From Flavobacterium kayseriense (lineage in GTDB: Bacteria > Bacteroidota > Bacteroidia > Flavobacteriales > Flavobacteriaceae): a DNA stretch of 64,000 nt. A program made the translations under genes and the position numbers. The notes beneath the pieces are model-generated. The model was given only the letters and a program-made list of their open reading frames with translations, searched no databases and was not told the origin of the DNA. Every line of letters starts with the position of its first letter. Positions within the stretch are counted from its first letter, which is position 1. Below are positions 8,600 to 16,407 of the stretch, in pieces. The stretch is taken from contig NZ_JACRUI010000001.1 of assembly GCF_014305095.1 (NCBI RefSeq), positions 62,001 through 126,000 of the forward strand, given 5' to 3'.

Positions 8600-11065
8600 C
8601 TATTTCAGAGCATTAAGTTGCGCTTTTACCTCTTCTTCAGTTCCTTTAAACGTTTGAGTTGTAGTCTCACCATTACTAATTTTAGTGTAAGTCCCTACTA
8701 CTACTCCATTGTCATTTTTAATTTCAAAAGTTATATTTTCTTGCATTGCTGCATGCATGCTAGCTGGATTCATAAATTTACAAGTGGTACTTTTACATCC
8801 TTTAGCTACACATTCTTCTTTTGACATTGAAGTACATTTATCCGACATCATGCAGCAAGTCGCCACACCCTTATCAGAAATTGTATGGCTACCATTTCCT
8901 AAAATTGGTGCCATTACTAGCCCTATCAAACACGTTAATTTAATCAAAATATTCATCGATGGTCCAGAAGTATCTTTAAACGGATCCCCTACAGTATCAC
9001 CCGTAACCGCTGCTTTGTGCGCATCAGAACCTTTATACGTCATCTCACCATTAATTAGCACTCCTGCTTCAAAAGATTTTTTGGCATTGTCCCATGCACC
9101 ACCCGCATTATTTTGAAAAACTGCCCATAATACACCTGATACCGTTACTCCTGCCATATAGCCCCCAAGCATTTCTGCAATCAATTGGTTATTGTTTGCG
9201 TAAATTAATTTTCCAAGTAAAACAATAGCGATAGGAAAACCAATAGTCATAATACCCGGTAACATCATTTCGCGCAAAGCAGCTTTAGTAGAAATATCAA
9301 CACATTTTGCATATTCAGGCTTAGCTGTACCTTCCATGATACCCGGAATTTCTTTAAATTGTCGGCGTACTTCGTACACCATATCCATAGCTGCTTTCCC
9401 TACCGAATTCATGGCTAATGCCGAGAAAACTACTGGGATCATTCCACCCACAAATAGCATCGCCAGTACCGGTGCTTTAAAAATATTGATTCCGTCAATT
9501 CCTGTAAAAGTGACGTAAGCGGCAAATAATGCTAACGATGTTAATGCTGCCGAAGCAATAGCAAAGCCTTTTCCTGTAGCTGCAGTAGTATTACCTACTG
9601 AATCTAAGATATCTGTTCTAGTACGAACTTCTTTTGGTAATTCGCTCATTTCAGCGATTCCACCGGCATTATCAGATATAGGCCCAAAAGCATCTATTGC
9701 TAACTGCATTGCCGTAGTTGCCATCATAGCCGATGCTGCTAAAGCTACACCATAAAAACCTGCCAAGGCATAAGTCGACCATATTGCTGCTGCAAATAAT
9801 AAAACGGTTGGAAAAGTAGAAATCATTCCAGTTGCCAAACCAGCGATTACGTTAGTCCCTGCTCCAGTTGACGATTTTTGAACGATAGCCATTACAGGCT
9901 TCGTTCCCAATCCTGTATAATACTCTGTTACTGATGAAATAGCTCCACCTAAGAATAGCCCAATTAAGGTTGCATAGAATACTCTCATAGAGGAAATATC
10001 CTGACTTCCTTCACCAAAAAATTCCATCTTCATAGTTACGGGAAGCATGTATTGTACTAAGAAATAACAAGCGATTGCTGTAAGTCCAATAGACACCCAA
10101 TTCCCTATATTTAATGCTTTTTGAACCTGAGGCTCCTTGGCATTTTCGTCTGTAATTTTAACTAATAATGTTCCAATGATTGAAAATAAAATACCGAATC
10201 CAGCTATAGCCATTGGTAGTAAAATAGGTCCTATTCCGCCAAAAGCGTCATTAATACTACCTCCCATATCTTTAATCACATAATTCCCTAATACCATCGC
10301 AGCTAAAACAGTTGCTACATACGACCCAAATAAATCGGCTCCCATTCCGGCAACATCCCCCACGTTATCACCTACATTATCCGCAATTGTTGCTGGATTT
10401 CTAGGATCATCTTCGGGAATTCCTGCTTCGACTTTACCTACTAAGTCAGCACCTACGTCGGCTGCTTTAGTGTAAATACCACCACCTACACGTGCAAACA
10501 AAGCAATAGACTCTGCTCCTAATGAAAAACCTGCTAAAGTCTCCAAAACAATGGTCATATCCTCAGAATTAGTCCAAACTCCATTCATGAAATAATGAAA
10601 AAAGAAAATGAAAAATCCAGTCAATCCAAGTACAGCTAATCCCGCTACTCCTAATCCCATAACCGTTCCTCCACCAAATGAAACTTTTAAAGCTTGTGGT
10701 AAACTTGTACGAGCAGCCTGAGTTGTTCTAACATTAGTTTTGGTGGCTATTTTCATTCCCATATTCCCAGCTAAGGCCGAGAAGAAAGCACCAAAAACAA
10801 AGGCAATAACTATAAATAAATGCGTTTGAACGCCTTCGATTCGTGTAATTCCAGCCAATACTACACTTGCAACCACTACAAAAATAGCTAACAGCCGATA
10901 TTCTGCTTTAAGGAAGGCAAGCGCACCTTCATAGATATAATCTGAAATCTCTTTCATCTTACCGTCTCCAGCATCTTGCTTTAATACCCACGAGCGTTTC
11001 ATCCACATGAAAAGCAGTCCTACCACTGCCATAACTATTGGCAAATAAATCATAATTGAATTCAT
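8600..11065 (-). CDS. hppA: Membrane-bound ion-pumping pyrophosphatase
   Basis: This integral membrane pump couples pyrophosphate hydrolysis to export of H+ or Na+. The 821-residue protein shows the family's core: DVGADLVGKVE (203-213), DNVGDNVGD (229-237), EYYTGLGTKP (381-390), DAFGPISDNAGG (458-469) and NNAGGAWDNAKK (652-663), with about 16 hydrophobic segments. GNTTAATGKGF (491-501) has Ala at 495, where K+-independent enzymes carry Lys, so this should be the K+-dependent type. Ion specificity is left open. After the last membrane segment (ends near 725) comes an unusual tail of about 95 residues with six Cys (737, 738, 744, 752, 757, 762) and a small predicted beta unit. Family topology places the C-terminus outside the cytoplasm. 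It is followed on the chromosome by the soluble pyrophosphatase gene. Confidence 0.95.
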   Translation of the reverse strand: MNSIMIYLPIVMAVVGLLFMWMKRSWVLKQDAGDGKMKEISDYIYEGALAFLKAEYRLLAIFVVVASVVLAGITRIEGVQTHLFIVIAFVFGAFFSALAGNMGMKIATKTNVRTTQAARTSLPQALKVSFGGGTVMGLGVAGLAVLGLTGFFIFFFHYFMNGVWTNSEDMTIVLETLAGFSLGAESIALFARVGGGIYTKAADVGADLVGKVEAGIPEDDPRNPATIADNVGDNVGDVAGMGADLFGSYVATVLAAMVLGNYVIKDMGGSINDAFGGIGPILLPMAIAGFGILFSIIGTLLVKITDENAKEPQVQKALNIGNWVSIGLTAIACYFLVQYMLPVTMKMEFFGEGSQDISSMRVFYATLIGLFLGGAISSVTEYYTGLGTKPVMAIVQKSSTGAGTNVIAGLATGMISTFPTVLLFAAAIWSTYALAGFYGVALAASAMMATTAMQLAIDAFGPISDNAGGIAEMSELPKEVRTRTDILDSVGNTTAATGKGFAIASAALTSLALFAAYVTFTGIDGINIFKAPVLAMLFVGGMIPVVFSALAMNSVGKAAMDMVYEVRRQFKEIPGIMEGTAKPEYAKCVDISTKAALREMMLPGIMTIGFPIAIVLLGKLIYANNNQLIAEMLGGYMAGVTVSGVLWAVFQNNAGGAWDNAKKSFEAGVLINGEMTYKGSDAHKAAVTGDTVGDPFKDTSGPSMNILIKLTCLIGLVMAPILGNGSHTISDKGVATCCMMSDKCTSMSKEECVAKGCKSTTCKFMNPASMHAAMQENITFEIKNDNGVVVGTYTKISNGETTTQTFKGTEEEVKAQLNALK

Positions 11066-11126
11066 AAATTTGGTTTTTTTTTGGTTGTTGGTTAATTATC
11101 AATACAGTATAAAAACGAATTTAAAC

Positions 11127-11163
11127 AAAAAAGCAACACTCTTCACGGAATGTTGCTTTTTTT
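11127..11163. terminator. Terminator downstream of ppa
   Basis: A 12-bp stem AAAAAAGCAACA / TGTTGCTTTTTT (11127-11138 and 11151-11162) with U-tract lies between ppa and hppA on the minus strand, so the two pyrophosphatase genes are probably separate transcripts. Confidence 0.85.
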
Positions 11164-11183
11164 ATAAAATATCGGTTGAAATA

Positions 11184-11714
11184 TTATTTAATACTAAATA
11201 ATCCCTCTGGTTTATTTTCAATTTGATCAAAACGTTCAGTACATTTTTTGATGATTTCATACGCTTCATCAACATTTCCCCATCCTCCTACGTCAACTGT
11301 TTTGTTTTCAAGGTCTTTATACACTTGGAAAAAGTGCTCAATTTCCTTAAGTAAGTGCGGATTCATATCTGATAAGTCATTCAATGAATTCCAAATAGGA
11401 TCTGAAACAGGCACACAGATTACTTTTTCGTCTGGACCTTTATCGTCTGCCATATGGAAAACACCAATAGGTTTAACCTCCATCACACAACCTGGAAAAG
11501 TTGGCTCATTTACTAACACTAACACATCTAGAGGATCTCCATCTAATGCAAGTGTTTCTGGAATAAAACCATAATCAGCTGGATACATCATCGAAGAGAA
11601 TAACATTCTATCAAAACGCATTCTTTTGATTTCGAAATCATATTCATATTTATTTCTACTTCCTCTAGGGATTTCGATTAAAACGTCGAAAGTTTTTATT
11701 TTGTCTGCAGTCAT
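11184..11714 (-). CDS. ppa: Inorganic pyrophosphatase, soluble family I
   Basis: This cytosolic enzyme hydrolyses pyrophosphate to two phosphates and pulls biosynthetic reactions forward. The protein has 176 residues. EIPRGSRNKYEYD at the N-terminus and the signature DGDPLDVLVL (about residues 59-68) supply the metal-binding aspartates. Length and motifs fit hexameric family I enzymes of bacteria. It has its own promoter (11750-11781) and a terminator before hppA. With hppA it gives the cell both an energy-wasting and an energy-conserving route for the same substrate. Confidence 0.96.
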   Translation of the reverse strand: MTADKIKTFDVLIEIPRGSRNKYEYDFEIKRMRFDRMLFSSMMYPADYGFIPETLALDGDPLDVLVLVNEPTFPGCVMEVKPIGVFHMADDKGPDEKVICVPVSDPIWNSLNDLSDMNPHLLKEIEHFFQVYKDLENKTVDVGGWGNVDEAYEIIKKCTERFDQIENKPEGLFSIK

Positions 11715-11749
11715 TTTATTAATTATCTAAAGTTCATTTAATTTGGTTG

Positions 11750-11781
11750 CAAAAGTAACTCAAATACGCTTTTATTACAAA
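11750..11781 (-). promoter_or_regulatory. Bacteroidota-type promoter for ppa
   Basis: On the minus strand TTTG (11778-11781) and TACTTTTG (11750-11757) are separated by 20 bases. This matches the -33 TTG / -7 TAnnTTTG consensus of Bacteroidota sigma factor ABfr. The start codon lies 36 bases downstream. Confidence 0.6.
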
Positions 11782-11831
11782 GATATTTATATTTAATACG
11801 TATTAAAAATGTAGTCTTACTTGCATAGTCC

Positions 11832-14318
11832 TTAAAAATAAAAACCAAATGAACCCTTTATAGTGAAATTTTGAGCCTCTGGGTTATTTAAATAATTTCC
11901 TCTCCATGCAAAATCAAGACGAAAAACTTTGAAAATATTCCCAATACCAGCACTATATTCCCAATATGCTTTCTCAGGAGCTACGTATGTTAATCCTGAA
12001 GCATTAATTGCTCTATTTGCATCGGAGATCCTACCATAAACGGTTCGTGCCCCTATTATTTCTCTCCAATTTAACTTTCTCATAAATGGAATCCTACCGA
12101 ATAAACGTCCTCCAAAATTATGCTCCCATTGTAATGTAGCATACTGATCAGTTACGAACTCGTAAAAATTCAAATTACTAAAGGTATTCTCTATACTAAA
12201 GTAAGTTTGATTTCCAGGTATCACATTCATTAAGCCTAAAGGAATAGTGCCAAAAGTTTTACCTAGCTCTACAATAACATTAGAGCGCCCTAATGGCCCT
12301 ATAATAATAGGTTGCTTGTAGTACACTTGTATTTTTTCATATTGAAAATCACTATCGAGTAATCCCTTAAAACCTTGACTGTAGTTAAGAAAAAATCGGC
12401 TATAAGGACTATCTACAATGCTTCTCTCTACTCCATAACCTATTGTTTTTCGATTGGGAGAATATTCGATTTGAAAATTAATTTCTGATTGCTTCACATC
12501 ACTCTTAGTAACAGTGCGTGCCGAATCAGTAAAATAATCAAGACTAAATATACTCGATGCTGATTGCAATGTTCTATAAGAAAAACCAGTTTGAAAAGTC
12601 AAATTTTTAACAGGCTCAATTTCAATCGCCACATTAGAAAGGTTAATATTAGTTAACTTCCCATTACTTCCTGACGAAAACAACGATGACGATGCAAAGC
12701 TTCGTCCTAACACGTCGTTAGTCGTGGTTAAACTAGCACCAATTTGTTCAATATCTCTACGGTTACCTGCTGATAATATGATTCTCTTTTTCTTATCGAC
12801 CATCCACTTACCTGACAAACCGTATTTGAATTTATCATCATCAAACCCATATGCAGTATACCCTTGCAAACGCCAAGCGTCATTGGGACCAAAATACGTC
12901 CTACCTCCTACTCGTAACCTGATTCCCTCGACTACATTGTAACCAAAAGAGGAAAAAATAGGACCATAATCAAAATTACCAAACTGCACATATCCGCTTC
13001 CTAGTATAGAAACTGCGCTATAAAGCTGCTTGAATTTTTTAACGGTTTGCAAGGTATCTAACATTTGGTACACACCTCGTTCGTCCTTATTTAAATTTTC
13101 AAAGCGATTCTCCTCCCAATACTCCTCGCTTTTACTGTACACCTCGTTATCAATGTAATTGACTTCCTCTTTATACAAAGCGAGTGGCTGCTCGATATTA
13201 AACTTATGGTTTTGATACAATGTAGTTCGTTTACCATAAACTCCACGAGATTCTTCTTTTTTGTTCAGCGCAAAGTCAGACATCATGTAATCTCTCGTTA
13301 GCAAGAAAACCGAGTCGTTTTGCACCTCAAATTCCTGCTCAATATAAATATCCTTTACCCAGTTAATATTGGCACTTTTAGTCACTGCCATATTTATTTT
13401 CTTGATCGCAAATGTGGTATCGCTTACCCAAAAATCTCCTTTAAACGTAAGTTCGTTTTTACGACGTGGGTAAAACAAAATATTAAAACACCACTTGTTA
13501 TCGATATATGCGCTATCTCTTAAAACATAGTTATATACATCGATTCCTGTTTTAGAAAGCGGGCTCGTAAAGCTCTTATCAAAAAAAGTAAGGTGGTTAT
13601 TGTAAATATCATAATCAGAATAAAGATCTTTTACAAAAGACAAAATTTGCTGATTATTACTAAAACCAGAATTCTTGTTTGCTTTTAGCTTCTCTTTTAC
13701 TTTATTGATTTTGTTGTTTCCATAAACATCAGCCAAAGATTCATTAATAAAAATGGGCAAATACGTTTTACCGGTAACATCTGAGGTATCTATATGCTGA
13801 AATACAAATTCCATTCCCTTAAAAAGTTTACTTTTCATGAAAGCACTATCAATAGTGTTCATATCAAATTCTACTTTCTCATACTTTTCCATTTGGTATT
13901 GATCAAACTGATACAAGCCATTCTTGCGTTTTCTCTCCCAAATTTTTCTCAAGATATCAAGTGCAGGATTGTCTTTTTTAGAAGTTTTACCAGTAAAAAT
14001 CACAACCTCATTCAAACTTTCAGCCTCGTTCAAAATCACCTTAAAATCGTAACTAACCAATTTAGTAAGCGTAATTTCTTTATCAGAAAAACCAACAGAG
14101 GTAACAATTAATGCTTCATAATTATTTTTCGATTCAAGATAAAATCGTCCATCTTCGTTTGACATAACACCTTGATTGGAACCCTTAAAAACCACATTGG
14201 CATAAGGAACAGGTTGGTTCATTTTATCTACAATGATTCCGCTTACTTTTGTTTGTGCAAACAAAGAAGTAAGAGAAAAACTCATAAATATAAGAAAATA
14301 TAAAAACGTCTTGTTCAT
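11832..14318 (-). CDS. DUF5686-type outer-membrane protein with carboxypeptidase-like regulatory domain
   Basis: I start it at 14318 (MNKTFLYFLIFMSFSLTSLFAQ, a signal peptide), giving 828 residues. The upstream ATG at 14348 would lie inside the terminator of pdhB. Residues about 25-110 form a carboxypeptidase-regulatory-like beta-sandwich (KVSGIIVDKMNQPVPYANVV). A large middle domain follows with a long strand-rich region that ends at FTIKGSFGFYF, typical for an outer-membrane barrel. Members of this Bacteroidota family have no established function. A surface or outer-membrane role is inferred. The gene stands alone between ppa and pdhB. Confidence 0.82.
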   Translation of the reverse strand: MNKTFLYFLIFMSFSLTSLFAQTKVSGIIVDKMNQPVPYANVVFKGSNQGVMSNEDGRFYLESKNNYEALIVTSVGFSDKEITLTKLVSYDFKVILNEAESLNEVVIFTGKTSKKDNPALDILRKIWERKRKNGLYQFDQYQMEKYEKVEFDMNTIDSAFMKSKLFKGMEFVFQHIDTSDVTGKTYLPIFINESLADVYGNNKINKVKEKLKANKNSGFSNNQQILSFVKDLYSDYDIYNNHLTFFDKSFTSPLSKTGIDVYNYVLRDSAYIDNKWCFNILFYPRRKNELTFKGDFWVSDTTFAIKKINMAVTKSANINWVKDIYIEQEFEVQNDSVFLLTRDYMMSDFALNKKEESRGVYGKRTTLYQNHKFNIEQPLALYKEEVNYIDNEVYSKSEEYWEENRFENLNKDERGVYQMLDTLQTVKKFKQLYSAVSILGSGYVQFGNFDYGPIFSSFGYNVVEGIRLRVGGRTYFGPNDAWRLQGYTAYGFDDDKFKYGLSGKWMVDKKKRIILSAGNRRDIEQIGASLTTTNDVLGRSFASSSLFSSGSNGKLTNINLSNVAIEIEPVKNLTFQTGFSYRTLQSASSIFSLDYFTDSARTVTKSDVKQSEINFQIEYSPNRKTIGYGVERSIVDSPYSRFFLNYSQGFKGLLDSDFQYEKIQVYYKQPIIIGPLGRSNVIVELGKTFGTIPLGLMNVIPGNQTYFSIENTFSNLNFYEFVTDQYATLQWEHNFGGRLFGRIPFMRKLNWREIIGARTVYGRISDANRAINASGLTYVAPEKAYWEYSAGIGNIFKVFRLDFAWRGNYLNNPEAQNFTIKGSFGFYF

Positions 14319-14334
14319 AGGATCTGTTTTAAAA

Positions 14335-14370
14335 AAAAGCTTCATCAAACTAACGTAAGATGAAGCTTTT
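14335..14370 (-). terminator. Terminator downstream of pdhB
   Basis: A perfect 12-bp stem AAAAGCTTCATC / GATGAAGCTTTT (14335-14346 and 14359-14370) is followed on the minus strand by a T run. It separates pdhB from the DUF5686 gene. Confidence 0.88.
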
Positions 14371-14394
14371 ATAGTATTTAGTAAACGTATTTAA

Positions 14395-15372
14395 TTATTT
14401 ATACATTACCTTTTTTACTGCCTTAATAACATCATCAGCATTTGGCAACCATTCCTTTAATAAAACAGGAGAATATGGCGCTGGCGTGTCAGCAGTAGTA
14501 ATTCTTTGTATTGGCGCATCTAAGAAATCAAATGCACGCTCTTGAACGATATAAGTAATTTCCGAAGCTACACTAGCAAATGGCCAAGCTTCTTCAAGAA
14601 CAACTAATCTATTTGTTTTTTTAACTGATGCAATAATAGCATCATAATCCATAGGACGTACCGTTCTTAAATCGATAATTTCGCATGAGATTCCTTCTTT
14701 TGCCAACTCTTCTGCAGCAATGTGAGCCTCTTTGATAATTTTACCAAATGAAACGATAGTAACATCAGTTCCTTCACGTTTGATATCAGCAACACCAAGC
14801 GGAATTACATATTCGCCATCAGGAACTTCGCCTTTGTCACCATACATTTGCTCTGATTCCATAAAAATTACAGGATCATTATCACGTATAGCAGCTTTCA
14901 ACAAACCTTTGGCGTCATAAACTGTAGATGGAACTACAACTTTTAAACCTGGAGTATTAGCAAACCAGTTTTCTAAAGCTTGAGAGTGTGTTGCCCCTAA
15001 TTGTCCTGCCGAAGCTGTTGGACCACGAAAAACGATAGGAACATTAAACTGTCCACCTGTCATTTGACGCATTTTAGCTGCATTATTAATAATTTGATCA
15101 ATACCAACTAAACAAAAGTTGAAGGTCATGTACTCCACGATCGGACGGTTCCCGTTCATGGCTGAACCTACAGCAATACCCGTAAAACCAAGCTCAGCAA
15201 TAGGAGTATCTATCACTCTTTTTGCTCCAAACTCAGCAAGCATTCCTTTAGACGCCTTGTAAGCACCATTGTATTCAGCAACTTCTTCACCCATTAAGTA
15301 AATGGACTCATCCTGACGCATTTCTTCGCTCATCGCTTCGCAAATAGCCTCTCTAAATTGTATCGTTCTCAT
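14395..15372 (-). CDS. pdhB: Pyruvate dehydrogenase E1 component, beta subunit
   Basis: This is the 325-residue beta subunit of the thiamine-diphosphate-dependent E1 of the pyruvate dehydrogenase complex, which feeds acetyl-CoA into the TCA cycle. MRTIQFREAICEAMSEEM and GEEVAEYNGAYKASKGM open the pyrimidine-binding domain. RVIDTPIAELGFTGIAVG and RGPTASAGQLGATHSQ are conserved, and a transketolase C-terminal domain begins near residue 195 (GKIIKEAHIAAEEL). The alpha subunit and E2 are not adjacent, so they must be encoded elsewhere. A branched-chain E1 beta is the main alternative; the length and motifs favour pyruvate dehydrogenase. Confidence 0.92.
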   Translation of the reverse strand: MRTIQFREAICEAMSEEMRQDESIYLMGEEVAEYNGAYKASKGMLAEFGAKRVIDTPIAELGFTGIAVGSAMNGNRPIVEYMTFNFCLVGIDQIINNAAKMRQMTGGQFNVPIVFRGPTASAGQLGATHSQALENWFANTPGLKVVVPSTVYDAKGLLKAAIRDNDPVIFMESEQMYGDKGEVPDGEYVIPLGVADIKREGTDVTIVSFGKIIKEAHIAAEELAKEGISCEIIDLRTVRPMDYDAIIASVKKTNRLVVLEEAWPFASVASEITYIVQERAFDFLDAPIQRITTADTPAPYSPVLLKEWLPNADDVIKAVKKVMYK

Positions 15373-15456
15373 ATATATATTATGTAAGTCAAGTTTTCGA
15401 AAAGCAAAAATAAATATTTAAAACCATTTACAAGCATAATTTTCTGTAAAATTACT

Positions 15457-15535
15457 AGGAGCTTTTTCCGGCTATTCACTTTATCTTCTTGAGCCTAAAG
15501 AAGGCCCAAGAAGGATGCCGTTCCTATCCGGGCTA
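15457..15535. repeat. Palindromic intergenic element, copy A
   Basis: The ends AGGAGCTTTTTCCGGCTAT and TTCCTATCCGGGCTA match those of the element at 55721-55814 (AGGAGCTATTCCCGCTAT and GCTATCGGGGCTA). The core is a different hairpin, CTTCTTGAGCC pairing with GGCCCAAGAAG (10 of 11 pairs). Two elements with shared ends and unrelated stem cores indicate a repeat family, probably with more copies in the genome. Confidence 0.75.
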
Positions 15536-15566
15536 CGAAATCGAAATAGTTTAACAAAAAAATATT
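15535..15566. repeat. 32-bp direct repeat, left copy
   Basis: The 32 bp beginning ACGAAATCGAAATAG recur at 19058-19089 with one mismatch (ACGAAATCGTAATAG). Both end in the same TTTAACA7TATT stretch. The copies bracket cassette 3 (15718-19055). The left copy abuts the palindromic element. Confidence 0.9.
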
Positions 15567-15717
15567 GAATAATTTTAAGTCGCAATCACAAATAACTAGT
15601 ATCATGTTAAATAAAAGTGAATTGTAAACTACTTAATCCCTTTTTATTTTTACTTTACGAAAGATTTAAGTTACAAACAAAACACAAAAAACAGACCTAT
15701 AAACACGCAATACAACA

Positions 15718-16407
15718 ATGAAAAAAAAAGTACTACTAACATTGTTTTTTTTAATAACAATCACCCACCTGCACAGCCAAACCTTAAAAGGAATTTTAAC
15801 TAATATCCAACTACAAGGTGTTGGAGACGAAACAGTATTGTCAAAAAAAGCATCAAAACCCATGACGTATTCGTATACGAATTCTCAAAACAAATCAATA
15901 CAAAACCTAATATCTATTGAAAAGTCATCTATTGACACAACCTATATCGAAAAATACGGAAATAAGTACCAAACCACTTCTACAGTAAACAGGCCGTCCT
16001 CTATTACTTCTTACAAAGATTTTGAAGAAAAAAAATATAAGATAATTTCTACTATGAATGATAAGGACACTAATATAAAAGAAGCATTACCAACCTTCAA
16101 TTGGAAATTAGTAAACGAGAGTCAAACCATAAATGGTTATGCATGCAAAAAAGCGACTACTACAAATACAACTTTTAATTCAAATCAATCTATTGTTGCA
16201 TGGTACTGCGAATCAATTCCTTTAAACGACGGACCAGGACAATATTGGGGACTACCTGGATTTATCATACAAATCGAGATTAATAAAAACGCTATATTAA
16301 CTTTTGATAAATTAGTTTTCAGTAAAGAAAATACGCAAATAAACGTGCCAAATAACAGTGCTCCTGAGCTTAGCTATAGTGACTATTTAAAACAAAATTC
16401 TCATTAA
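15718..16407 (+). CDS. GLPGLI family protein, cassette 3
   Basis: This secreted protein has 229 residues. MKKKVLLTLFFLITITHLHSQ is a signal peptide. The signature is present with a small change: INGYACKKATTT, IVAWYCESIPLNDGP and YWGLPGFIIQIE (GLPGF instead of GLPGL). Its stop codon shares one base with the start of the barrel gene (TAATG), as in a tightly coupled operon. It is shorter than the two other GLPGLI proteins and lacks their charged insert. The function is unknown. Confidence 0.87.
   Translation: MKKKVLLTLFFLITITHLHSQTLKGILTNIQLQGVGDETVLSKKASKPMTYSYTNSQNKSIQNLISIEKSSIDTTYIEKYGNKYQTTSTVNRPSSITSYKDFEEKKYKIISTMNDKDTNIKEALPTFNWKLVNESQTINGYACKKATTTNTTFNSNQSIVAWYCESIPLNDGPGQYWGLPGFIIQIEINKNAILTFDKLVFSKENTQINVPNNSAPELSYSDYLKQNSH

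Larger units (their letters stand above)
15373..15717. other. Gene-free spacer between pdhB and cassette 3
   Basis: This 345-bp divergent spacer holds the pdhB upstream region, a palindromic repeat element (15457-15535), the left copy of a 32-bp direct repeat (15535-15566) and an AT-rich stretch before the GLPGLI gene. I see no further gene in it. Confidence 0.8.

Noticed and set aside
8740..8775. TGCATGCATGC palindrome as a regulatory site
   Set aside because: It lies inside hppA coding sequence for the C-terminal tail and is explained by the codons for Met-His-Ala-Ala-Met.
14319..14348. Upstream start for the DUF5686-type protein
   Set aside because: It lies inside the pdhB terminator and would put charged residues before the signal peptide.
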